A stretch of 64,000 nt of DNA, from NCBI RefSeq assembly GCF_042685745.1, contig NZ_JBHUNT010000001.1, positions 1,736,001-1,800,000 of the forward strand, written 5' to 3'. The DNA is from Prauserella_A oleivorans. Lineage in GTDB: Bacteria > Actinomycetota > Actinomycetes > Mycobacteriales > Pseudonocardiaceae. Both the position numbers and the translations under genes were made by a program. Below the pieces are notes generated by a model. It searched no databases. It had not been told where the DNA came from and saw only the letters and a program-made list of their open reading frames with translations. Below, piece after piece: positions 15,555 to 23,189 of the stretch (position 1 is its first letter; each line of letters starts with the position of its first letter).

Positions 15555-16061
15555 TTACCCGGCGAGCGGTGACTCGTCGGCGGATTGCTGGTCGTGGCGA
15601 CGACGGTCGCGACGATCTGCGAGTGCGCCGGTCTGCTCGATCTCCGCGACGGCACTCACCACGCGTACGAGGAAGAGGCCGTGCGCGGTCTCCGTGTCGA
15701 GGGCGGGATCAGCGGCCGAGACGACCCGCACGCCTCGGGACGTCAGCTCGTTGAGCACGAAGGCGAGGTGCTGCGTCTTGCGGGAAAGGCTGTACAGGTG
15801 GTTGACGACGAGCACGTCGATGACTCCGGATCGGGCTGCCGCCAATACCCGTTGCAGCCCAGGACGCTTCAGCGTGCCGCCTGATGCGTAGTCGCTGCTG
15901 CGGAGAGCGATGTGCCAACCGGGTTGGGCCGCGACGTAGGTCTGCAGGTGATCGCTTTCGCGGAGCGTGGGCCACCGCGGGTAGAGGCCGACGCGTACCA
16001 GCCGTCGAGTCCGTGGGTGTGCGGCCCGACGGCTGCGGGGATCGCAAGTGGCAGGCGGCAT
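15555..16061 (-). CDS. Stand-alone resolvase-fold protein lacking the catalytic serine
   Basis: 168-aa protein with only a resolvase catalytic fold: RVGLYPRWPTLRESDHLQTY, YASGGTLKRPGLQRVLAAAR, DVLVVNHLYSLSRKTQHLAFVLNEL, GVRVVSAADPALDTETAHGLF. In active enzymes the first block reads YxRVS; here it is LYPRWP, so the serine and its neighbour are absent, although the SLSR arginine region is kept. There is no recombinase, zinc or coiled-coil domain. ATG 16061 has a good AAGGAAGG site, which argues for expression. It could be a DNA-binding regulator or directionality partner; no function can be assigned. Confidence 0.65.
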   Translation of the reverse strand: MPPATCDPRSRRAAHPRTRRLVRVGLYPRWPTLRESDHLQTYVAAQPGWHIALRSSDYASGGTLKRPGLQRVLAAARSGVIDVLVVNHLYSLSRKTQHLAFVLNELTSRGVRVVSAADPALDTETAHGLFLVRVVSAVAEIEQTGALADRRDRRRHDQQSADESPLAG

Positions 16062-16140
16062 TGTGGTGAACCTTCCTTTCGAGTCATTGGCGAGTGGCTT
16101 CGATCCGCTGGGTTCGTTGCGCGAACGCGAACGCGCGACG

Positions 16141-16461
16141 TCATGCCGCGTCGCGGCGGTGATCGGGGTGGCTGGCGTCTGAGGTGCCTGGCTCGGCGGG
16201 CAGTGTTTGCTCGCTGGCTTCGGCCTGCGCCAGGTCTGCCGCGAGGCTGGCGACCACCCGCGCGAGCTTGCGCATGTCGGGGGGATCGCGGCGGACACCG
16301 CGCACCACCACGTTGCGCACAGCTCTGCTCGCGCCAACGCGCCGTCGGGGTTGCCTGCTCGGCGCGTTGACGGGGCTTCCCTGCTGCTCCTGGTCGGCCG
16401 GAGCAGGAACGTCGGCGCAGTTGTTGTCGGCCTGATCGGGGTTGCGAGGTTGAGCGCACAT
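16141..16461 (-). CDS. Hypothetical protein of the mobile island
   Basis: 106 aa from ATG 16461, chosen over an upstream in-frame start because AAGGGGG lies 7 bases before it. It has a low-complexity Ala/Pro/Gln N-terminal half, a basic middle, and a C-terminal helix PDMRKLARVVASLAADLAQAEA that resembles short accessory proteins next to recombinases in actinobacterial elements. Same strand as, and 79 bases upstream of, the stand-alone resolvase-fold gene. Function unknown. Confidence 0.5.
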   Translation of the reverse strand: MCAQPRNPDQADNNCADVPAPADQEQQGSPVNAPSRQPRRRVGASRAVRNVVVRGVRRDPPDMRKLARVVASLAADLAQAEASEQTLPAEPGTSDASHPDHRRDAA

Positions 16462-17106
16462 GAGCGCCCCCTTCGTGCCCGTGAAGCCCGCGGCTGGCGG
16501 AGGTTCACAGGGCTGCTGGTCGGCGACAGGAACCGTCGACACAGCGGGCACTCCCAGCTGCCGACACCTGCGGTCGCCGATCCGCGCGAAGCGGGTTTCG
16601 CGGCGATGCGGGCACGCACCATGACGTGCGTTGAATGAGCTGGGACCGCCAAAGCTGTCACGACCAACGGGCCTCTACTCCCCGCATGCGTCTGTGTGGG
16701 GCCGGCGCTCGTGGCCGTGTTGGACTCTTGCCGTTCGGTAGGACTGTGTGCCTTGCCGAACTGGTGCTGGGTCACCTCGTCAGCACGAGGTGGGCGGTCG
16801 ACGCGAGTCCAGAAGATCGCTACCGGCGCTGACCGCGAACGGCGGCGCGTCGGCATGGCGATGAACGTGATGGGTGCCGAAGCACCTCCTCTCTGTTGAA
16901 CCGGGGACAGGTGCGCCATTCAACTAAGGTAACACCTGAATAGATCTAGTGCAGCCTGTGTATCTCAAGTGTCATCTGTGCATGGGTGTGTGTCTGCTGA
17001 ACACGCCGAACGTGCGGCGGCCGGCTTCGGTCGCCATCGGGGACACTGAGCGTCGGTTGGCGACGGCGCGAAGCGCCTCGGAGCGACGGGGACGGGACGG
17101 CAGCGG
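16462..17106. other. Divergent non-coding region
   Basis: 645 bases between a minus-strand hypothetical gene and the plus-strand XRE gene. The only clear structure is a perfect hairpin CACCTCGT-CAGC-ACGAGGTG (16773-16792). The AT-richest part (about 16915-16990) probably holds the promoters of both sides. No credible coding frame was found: open frames here have no ribosome site or domain. Confidence 0.4.
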
Positions 17107-17385
17107 GTGCAGATCGAGTGGCGGCTGCGGAAAGTCATGGCCTCCCGCGACGTCTGGACGGCGACCCAGCTGCGCGAACTCCTCATCCAACGCGCCGGGT
17201 TCGAACTGTCCCTCCAGTCGGTTGACGTGCTGATCAAGAAGCAGCCGGTCCAGGTGAAAGTGGCGACCTTGCAGGCGCTGTGCACGACGCTGCGGTGCAC
17301 GCCCAACGAGCTGTTCGGAATCGACACGCCACGCGATGTCTCGCTCGTCGAACCGGACACCACGGAGTCCCGCGGCGAGCAGTGA
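17107..17385 (+). CDS. XRE/Cro-type helix-turn-helix regulator
   Basis: 92-aa protein made of one Cro/C1-type HTH (HTH_26 style): helix LRKVMASRDVWTATQLRELL, the turn to LQSVDVLIKKQPVQVKVATLQAL, and the closing signature LRCTPNELFGID typical of this group. The start is GTG 17107. It is adjacent to the recombinase cluster and divergent from it, so it is a candidate repressor or excision regulator of the island; that role is inferred from position. Confidence 0.8.
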   Translation: MQIEWRLRKVMASRDVWTATQLRELLIQRAGFELSLQSVDVLIKKQPVQVKVATLQALCTTLRCTPNELFGIDTPRDVSLVEPDTTESRGEQ

Positions 17386-17478
17386 GCCCGCGGCGGCGAA
17401 TGCGGCGACGGCCATCACGCGGCCCTCCCCAATACCTGCGGGGGACACGCTGTCCGCAAACAGTCCTGCCGAACCAAC

Positions 17479-18422
17479 GTGGTTCGAATCAGCCGATACC
17501 AGCTGAGCGCGAAGCGCAGACAGTCCGCCGGGGACTCCGAAGATGAGGAAGTGGTGTGCGTGCGCGGCTGGCTGGATGCCAGCATGGTGGCCATGACGAA
17601 GCGTGCGATGTCCAAGGAGGGCGAGGAAGAAGCTCGACGGCTGGTGGAGTCGGTGCGCGGCGTGCCGGTAACCCCTTGGGACGAAGGTGGTGGTCGCGGC
17701 TCCAGGTACGACTTCAACATCGGCAAGGACGGCGCGCTGGAGGTAACCAGCCTGGCTGATGAAGGCGCGGAGGTCGTGTTGAGGCGTGCCAGCCGCGCAA
17801 CGACATCGAGGCCCTCGTCTCGGTTGACCAGGACCTGGCTGGTGATGGTCGACATGCCGAACAACTTCGGACTGACGAGCGGAACACCGAGTTCCGCGGG
17901 CTGGCTGACCGGATCGAAGACCAACTCGTGGAGATGGAGCGCCGGGGCGAGTCGGAGATGAGTCGTTGGTCTTCTCGTGTCCAGGGCCTCTGTGATGATC
18001 CGTCGTGCCCGTTTCACGGCCTGGCGCGGTTGAGGGTGGTCTCGGCAACCGCGTTCGACGTGAAGGGCCTGCGTCCGCCGGAGATCTTCATGTCTCTGGC
18101 TCACGGGCAGGTGTGCCATGGCCCCAACGATCTGCCGGAAGCGATCGAGCAATGCCTGGCGGACAAGCCGGACAACTGGCGAAAGCTCCAAGTACCCGGC
18201 AAGGCTGATCGGCAGGTCTTCTTCTGGGCCCGGCAGAGTCGGTGGAGTGCGCTGCGCGCGTTGCGGATGGACGAGTTGCCCAGCCGTGCCCCGGACGTGG
18301 AGAAGTACGGGATCACCGGTGTGTGGGCGGGCATCCTCGGGCGGTGGGACAAGGCACTGTTTTGGTCGGTGACCACCGACTGGGTTCGCGTGCAGATAGA
18401 TGAGAACGCTGAGTCGGCGTAA
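17479..18422 (+). pseudogene. Frameshifted hypothetical protein
   Basis: Two consecutive frames make one protein. The first (17479-about 17775) contains MSKEGEEEARRLVESVRGVP and the block FNIGKDGALEVTSL; the second (about 17775-18422) continues with ACQPRNDIEALVSVDQDL and ends after the HGQVCHGPNDLPEAIEQCL and WARQSRWSALRAL blocks. The switch falls at about 17770-17780 (GTGTTGAGGCG), where losing or gaining one base restores a continuous chain. No domain recognised. The ALEVTSL segment recalls a nuclease-like strand but is too short to call. Confidence 0.5.
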
Positions 18423-18451
18423 GGCGACGGCGAGGGTCCACCGACGGGAGG

Positions 18452-19246
18452 TCATGCCGCGCTCGGCGGGGAGTCGGCCGAGTCCGCCGCGCCGGACGGA
18501 CCTTCAGCAGCGCCGGGCTGGGCGCGGTGGAAGGTGCGCTCGTCGACGAGTGGCTCGTGCACCTTCGGCGCCGAGGTGACCCATTGCTCGATGGGCGCCG
18601 GGCGGCCGGCGACGGTGCGAGCCCAGACCTGGCGCCCGGTGTACTTGACGTTGGTGACAACCCGCCGGACCCCCTTGGCGGTCCAGCGCCCGTTGGGCAC
18701 AGGGGCGGGGTACTGGTGGGGGTCGCTGTTGAGTCGTGCGGCGATGACGGCGAACGTCATGCCGTGGTCGGCGCGCCAGGTGAAGATCTGTTTGACGACG
18801 GCGGCGGTCTGCCAGTCCGGGACGAGGACCGCGCGTAGTTTGCTGTGTCCGCTGGGGTCGGTGACCCGGATGCGCAGGGCTCGGTAGCCGTAGGGCGGCG
18901 GCCCGATTTGGTAGCCGGCGCGGACGAGTTCGACCATCGCCTGACGGGCGCGGCGGGTGGTCTCGGCGTGGTGCGCGGCGAGTGGGGCCCACTGGATTCG
19001 GTTGCCGCGGGCATCGACCAATACGTCGTCATCGGACTGGTCATCCGCTCGTGCTTCGGGGTCGACGGCGGTTGCACCCGACTGACTTGTCCACAGGTTT
19101 GTCCACAGGTGGGCCCACCATGGTGGACGGGTCTCGGCCACCGGTGTGCCGGTGCAATGGTGGTATGCGGCGGCGCGAAGCGCGGTGCGCTTGCGGCGGA
19201 ACTCGGGGTGCCAGCCGCACTCGCGGCAGTACAGGCGGGTGGTCAT
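18452..19246 (-). CDS. Recombinase-domain-only protein (no resolvase catalytic domain)
   Basis: 264 aa. The N-terminus has a Cys pair (YCRECGWH) like a zinc knuckle; the rest is the PF07508-type recombinase domain of large serine integrases (GYQIGPPPYGYRALRI, FTWRADHGMTFAVIAARLN, GRWTAKGVRRVVTNVKYTGRQVWAR, HEPLVDERTFHRAQ). No catalytic resolvase domain precedes it, and the frame upstream belongs to the methyltransferase-like gene. ATG 19246 has GGAGG and overlaps that gene's stop by 4 bases, so it is translated as a separate protein in the transfer region. A DNA-binding accessory role is inferred. Confidence 0.75.
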   Translation of the reverse strand: MTTRLYCRECGWHPEFRRKRTALRAAAYHHCTGTPVAETRPPWWAHLWTNLWTSQSGATAVDPEARADDQSDDDVLVDARGNRIQWAPLAAHHAETTRRARQAMVELVRAGYQIGPPPYGYRALRIRVTDPSGHSKLRAVLVPDWQTAAVVKQIFTWRADHGMTFAVIAARLNSDPHQYPAPVPNGRWTAKGVRRVVTNVKYTGRQVWARTVAGRPAPIEQWVTSAPKVHEPLVDERTFHRAQPGAAEGPSGAADSADSPPSAA

Positions 19247-20184
19247 GCCGCTCGCCTCCAGCCGGGGTACTCGGCGCCGTTGACGGCGGGCCGGATGACC
19301 TCGTCCTCGGTCGGCCACGGGGTGCCGGCTGCCGCGGCGGCGGCGAGTTCGGCGTCGTGGGCGAGTTGGAAGACGAGCACCTCGTGGTGCGCGGTGAGCG
19401 CGGCCAGCGTACCGGCGGCGCGGGTTCGGGCGGCGGCGCGGCGCTCGGCCAGTGAGGCGCGGGTGACCAGTCGGTTGCCGCGCAGTCCGGCGGTTAGTGC
19501 GATGCACCGCTCGACCGGGGACAGCCCGGCCGAGGTCGCGGCGGCGATGAGCGGGGTGGTCAGGTCGACCAGCGCGCCGTCCGGGTTCCGCAGGGGTCGC
19601 GTCACGATGGCGACGTGTCCGCCGGAGCGCAGCAGCGGCTCGCAGTAGAGCAGTGTCGTGGCGAGGTCGGCGAGGGCGGACTCGACCGGGTCGCGGTCCG
19701 GACCGTTCGCGCGGTCCGGCGCGGTGCGCAGGGTGGTCAGGACGAGTCCGACTCGCCCGATCAACCCGGCGGCCCGGACGGTCGCGAGCACCTTCGGTCG
19801 GGCGTCGAGGACCGAGCCGTCGCGCCACGCGCCCGCGGTCTTAGCGGCGGTGACGTTGGCGCGAGCGAGCGTCCACCACCGGGTGCGGGAGGTGAGTCCG
19901 AGCGCGTGACGGCCGGCGCGCAGTGCCTCAACGAGGACGGTGCCGGCGCCGCAGTCCGGGTCGAGAACGAGGTCGCCGGGACGGGTGTAGGTGGCGATCG
20001 CGTGGGCGGCGACGGCGGGCGGAATCCGGTCGATGTCGGTCTCGGTGCCGGACACACAGCCGGCGTCGCGCAGCTGCGCGAGCGGGTCGCGCTGGCCGGT
20101 GGGCCAGACCGACAGCGGCGGCATCGGCGGCTCCTCCCCCGGCGGCAGGGGGAGCGGCCAAGGCGACGTGGGGCGGTCAGTCAT
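19243..20184 (-). CDS. Methyltransferase-like protein of the transfer region (no PPY motif)
   Basis: 313 aa with a Rossmann SAM-binding signature (TRPGDLVLDPDCGAGTVLVE) and a following strand HALGLTSRTRW, like N4/N6-DNA methyltransferases. The catalytic motif expected after the fourth strand (DPPY/SPPY) is replaced by LVLTTLRTAPD. Methylation is therefore doubtful. It overlaps the next upstream gene by 8 bases and the downstream recombinase-domain gene by 4, forming a tight three-gene minus-strand unit. It may modify or merely bind transferred DNA; unknown. Confidence 0.65.
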   Translation of the reverse strand: MTDRPTSPWPLPLPPGEEPPMPPLSVWPTGQRDPLAQLRDAGCVSGTETDIDRIPPAVAAHAIATYTRPGDLVLDPDCGAGTVLVEALRAGRHALGLTSRTRWWTLARANVTAAKTAGAWRDGSVLDARPKVLATVRAAGLIGRVGLVLTTLRTAPDRANGPDRDPVESALADLATTLLYCEPLLRSGGHVAIVTRPLRNPDGALVDLTTPLIAAATSAGLSPVERCIALTAGLRGNRLVTRASLAERRAAARTRAAGTLAALTAHHEVLVFQLAHDAELAAAAAAGTPWPTEDEVIRPAVNGAEYPGWRRAA

Positions 20185-21169
20185 CGGAGGTCTCCTCCCC
20201 GTCGGCGGCGTCGGTCAGGGCCGGCTGGCGGGTGAACACCAAGAGGTCGTCATGCACCTGGGTGTGCCGAGCGGGCGTCGCGAGCGGGCGCGCTGGCCCC
20301 TGCGGTCGGGGGTGCGGGGCCGGGGTCGCGACCGCGAGGGCGCCGTCGCGGACGGGGACGCGCAGCAGGGCGATGCGATCGAGGTAGTGCAGTCCGGCGT
20401 GCTGCGCGGCGCGCACCAACGAGCCGGCGGGGTCGGTGAGCCGATCACGGGACCGGTCACTGTGAGTGATGACGGCGAGGGTGCCGGTCGGGGTGAGCAG
20501 ACCGGCCCAGTCGGCCGGACGGAACCAGTCGAGGGTGCGCGGGTCGGCCGCGGTGATGACGAGGTCGTAGCGGTCCGGACCCGCGCCGGTCGCGGTCGAG
20601 TCCGGTCCGGGACGGCGGTGTGTCGACGGCCCGGCGGGCTGGTCGGTGGTCGGACTGTCGGTGCGCGGTCGGGGTCCGGACTCGGACTCGACCGACGCGT
20701 CAGCGGAGTGTTCGTCTACCGGGTCGGGGTGCGCGACTGCGGTCTGGGTTTGGACGCCGCGGCCGAGTCGGACCACCGTCCAGCCCGCTTCGTGTAGTCC
20801 GGCGTACGGGCCGGGCCGGGACTGGTTGCGGCCCCCGGTTGGCGACCACGACGAGGGTGGGGCGAGGTAGGGCGCGGGGTCGAGCAGGAGCACCCGCTGG
20901 CCGGGCTGGGTGTAGGTGGTGACGAGCTTGATGACCGCGGTCAGCAGCCAGTTGGCGAGCAGTCCGGTGCCCTCGCGGAGGTCGTCTTGCGCGCACGGCC
21001 AGACGGTGCTCGGCCGAGCGGGACGCCGGTGGCGCAGGTTGAGGCGCAGGGTGCGCAGGCGCGGTGTTCGCCGCCTGTGCGGTAGCGGGATCGGGACGGT
21101 CGGGGGGTCGGTCGGGCTGTGCTCCTGGGAGCCGTCTCCCGGTGAGTCGTGGCCGTGTGTCGGGGTCAT
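20177..21169 (-). CDS. Second methyltransferase-like protein, degenerate
   Basis: 330 aa, first gene of the minus-strand arm. A Pro/His/Arg-rich leader precedes TYTQPGQRVLLLDPAPYLAPP, resembling motif I of its downstream neighbour (both read TYT.PG..VL.LDP). Then comes a low-complexity linker (about residues 130-205) and a C-terminal half with YDLVITAADPRTLDWF at the place of motif IV, again without PPY. The two proteins look like ancient duplicates. No start alternative is better than ATG 21169, which follows the long divergent control region. Confidence 0.55.
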   Translation of the reverse strand: MTPTHGHDSPGDGSQEHSPTDPPTVPIPLPHRRRTPRLRTLRLNLRHRRPARPSTVWPCAQDDLREGTGLLANWLLTAVIKLVTTYTQPGQRVLLLDPAPYLAPPSSWSPTGGRNQSRPGPYAGLHEAGWTVVRLGRGVQTQTAVAHPDPVDEHSADASVESESGPRPRTDSPTTDQPAGPSTHRRPGPDSTATGAGPDRYDLVITAADPRTLDWFRPADWAGLLTPTGTLAVITHSDRSRDRLTDPAGSLVRAAQHAGLHYLDRIALLRVPVRDGALAVATPAPHPRPQGPARPLATPARHTQVHDDLLVFTRQPALTDAADGEETSDD

Positions 21170-21708
21170 CGCGGGTCTCCTCCGACGGATGGGTGCCGTG
21201 CGTTCTGACGCCCCTTAACTCCGTATTTCGACCCCGTTTTGGACACGTCCCGCCAAATTTCTTTGCACCGCCCACTCGGGCTAAGCGCGACTCGACGCGA
21301 TTCGGACAGTTCTGCCAAAGCCGTGACTGAGGAACCGCTTGTCCGGTCATCCCGCGCCGCCGCGAACCGCTTCCTGGACCAGTCGCGGCCAGATTTTTCA
21401 AGATCTTTCCGGCGGTGCGATGTGGATCTCGCCGCTGGTCCGCATCGGAGCCCTTCGTGACTACTAGCGCCGTACTAGCGAGCGACTATAACCCCAGCTC
21501 AACGGCTACTAGAGTTGATCAACGATCGTAGTTGACCAAGCCCATTTTTGATCTTGGATCGACGCGTTCGCGAGGCGAAATAGTAGTTCGCTAGTAGCCC
21601 CGGAACGGTTTGCTAGTTGGCGCCTAGTAATGGCGTGGTATTTCCGTGGTATCGGTCGTGGCTTCCTGACGGCGTTGTTGTTCGCATCGACGCCGTGGGA
21701 GTCACGAC
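21170..21708. promoter_or_regulatory. Divergent control region of the transfer module with TACTAG array
   Basis: 539 non-coding bases, markedly AT-richer than the surroundings in the right half. It contains TACTAG at 21462, 21473 and 21508 on the plus strand, its complement CTAGTA at 21591 and 21624, and the variant CTAGTT at 21613. CTACTAGCG (21461-21469) is the exact reverse complement of 21589-21597. The palindrome GTTGATCAAC lies at 21514-21523. It is a likely operator array or origin for the two divergent arms; which protein binds is unknown. Confidence 0.5.
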
Positions 21709-22686
21709 ATGGCAGCACAATCCGTTTCTCGTCGCCGTGGCGACGAGGCTGTCCCGAACTCGTTGGATATCGCGCGGGACACGTTTACCTGGCTGGTGAC
21801 CGGGCCGCACCCGGTGTCGCTGAACGGCCGGCTCTTCCCCGGCCTGCCCGACCGGCACATCCCGCTGGACGAGGTCCGCGACCGGCTGCTGGCGCGCCGC
21901 TGCCCACAGGCGACGCGGGACGCGGTGTGGGCGCATCTGGTGCTGCGCTCCCGTACTGAAGGAGCGACCTGGACGGTCGCCGCGGTCGGGGTCGCACTGC
22001 CCGCGCTGACCTCGGTCGCGGCCACCCTGTCCGATCGGTTCGCCGGCGACCCGGCAGACGTTCACGCCGAGGTGTTGCGCGGCTTCCTGACCGCGTTGTC
22101 GACCATCGATCTGCGTCCGCCGCGGATCATGCTGCGACTGCGATGGGCCGCCTACCGGTCCGGCTACGACGCGCTCGCCGAGGCCCTCTCCGGTCCGACT
22201 CCAGTCGCGCCGGGCTTCCGATCCACCCCGCCACACACGCCGTGGGGACACCCGGATCTAGTCCTCGCTCGCGCGGTCGCGGACGGAGTCCTGACCCAGA
22301 CCGAGGCCGCACTCATCGGGGCGACCCGGTTGGAAGAGGTGCCCGTCGCGGACTGGGCCGCGGCGCACCAGACCGGCGAGTGGGCGGTCTACAAGACGCG
22401 CAAACGCGCCGAGCTCCGGCTCGCCGCGTACCTGCGCGACGGTGCCGCCGAGACCGATCCGACCGACCCGCTGACCGACCAGGTAGCCACCGCGTTGGCC
22501 CTCGCGCGCCCGGTCTCGCCGGTCCGCGACTTGCCGCTGTCGTCACTGTCCGTGTCCGTCGCTGACGCGGAATCGGGGCAGAAAGTTCAGGGTCGCGTGT
22601 CCAAAACGGACGCGAAATCCGGAGTTCAGGGCTGCGGGACACACCCGCGCTCAGCCCGACCTTCGGAGGTGCCCCAATGCGCCTGA
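21709..22686 (+). CDS. Sigma-region-4-like HTH protein heading the transfer operon
   Basis: 325 aa, first gene of the plus-strand arm, immediately after the TACTAG array. The N-terminal two thirds are helical without a recognised domain. Near residues 175-235 the pattern LTQTEAALIGATRLEEVP...QTGEWAVYKTRKRAELRLAAYL looks like sigma-70 region 4 (helix-turn-helix with a basic recognition helix). The C-terminal 60 residues are low-complexity. Its stop overlaps the start of the VirB2-like gene. It is a candidate transcription regulator of the operon, by position and HTH shape only. Confidence 0.6.
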   Translation: MAAQSVSRRRGDEAVPNSLDIARDTFTWLVTGPHPVSLNGRLFPGLPDRHIPLDEVRDRLLARRCPQATRDAVWAHLVLRSRTEGATWTVAAVGVALPALTSVAATLSDRFAGDPADVHAEVLRGFLTALSTIDLRPPRIMLRLRWAAYRSGYDALAEALSGPTPVAPGFRSTPPHTPWGHPDLVLARAVADGVLTQTEAALIGATRLEEVPVADWAAAHQTGEWAVYKTRKRAELRLAAYLRDGAAETDPTDPLTDQVATALALARPVSPVRDLPLSSLSVSVADAESGQKVQGRVSKTDAKSGVQGCGTHPRSARPSEVPQCA

Positions 22687-23186
22687 TCGATCGATTCTTC
22701 CCCGCCGCGAGCGGACCGCGCAGCGCCCGCCTCGACGGCAATCCGCAGCCGCCAGCCGAGGCCCCAGCGTCGAGCACGCCGGACCATGTCACCGGCAGCG
22801 AGTCGACCAGTGCTCCGATCATTACGCCGGAGGACTGGACCCCGGTCCGCCCCCGCCGCTGGTCGCACGTGGTGCTGATCGTCGAACTGGCGATCCTCGC
22901 GCTGTTGGCGTCGGCGTCGGCGGCGCACGCCGACACGATGGTCGTCGCCCTCGCGGACTCGGTGACCACGGTCCTGAACAACGTCCGCAACTGGATCATG
23001 GGCATCTTGGCCGGTCTGGCCACGGTGTTCCTGTCCATCGGCGGCGTCCGCTACGTGATGGGCGGCGGCGACCCCGGCGAGGTCGAGAAGGCCAAGACCG
23101 CGTTCAAGTCCGCCGGGTGGGGCTACGGCCTTGCGGCGCTCGCGCCGCTGGTCGTGGAGATCCTCAAAGGGATCGTGGGGGCCTGA
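22677..23186 (+). CDS. VirB2/TrbC-like T4SS pilin or channel subunit
   Basis: 169 aa: a cytosolic Pro-rich leader (1-60), then a signal-like membrane segment ending ASAAHAD (about residues 62-84), then NWIMGILAGLATVFLSIGGVRYVMGGGDPGEVEKAKTAFKSAGWGYGLAALAPLVVEIL, two hydrophobic helices around a GGGDPGEVEKAK loop. This is the pattern of TrbC/VirB2 and of small subunits in Gram-positive transfer systems. It is followed 3 bases later by the VirB6-like gene, in the usual T4SS order. Confidence 0.75.
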   Translation: MRLIDRFFPAASGPRSARLDGNPQPPAEAPASSTPDHVTGSESTSAPIITPEDWTPVRPRRWSHVVLIVELAILALLASASAAHADTMVVALADSVTTVLNNVRNWIMGILAGLATVFLSIGGVRYVMGGGDPGEVEKAKTAFKSAGWGYGLAALAPLVVEILKGIVGA

Positions 23187-23189
23187 CCG

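Noticed and set aside
15555..16919. Long 454-codon version of the resolvase-fold protein
   Set aside because: The upstream 280 codons have no domain and biased composition; ATG 16061 has a strong ribosome site exactly at the conserved part.
21461..21629. CRISPR array
   Set aside because: The repeated unit is only 6-9 bases, spacing is irregular and orientations are mixed; nothing like 28-37 bp repeats with uniform spacers, and no cas genes.
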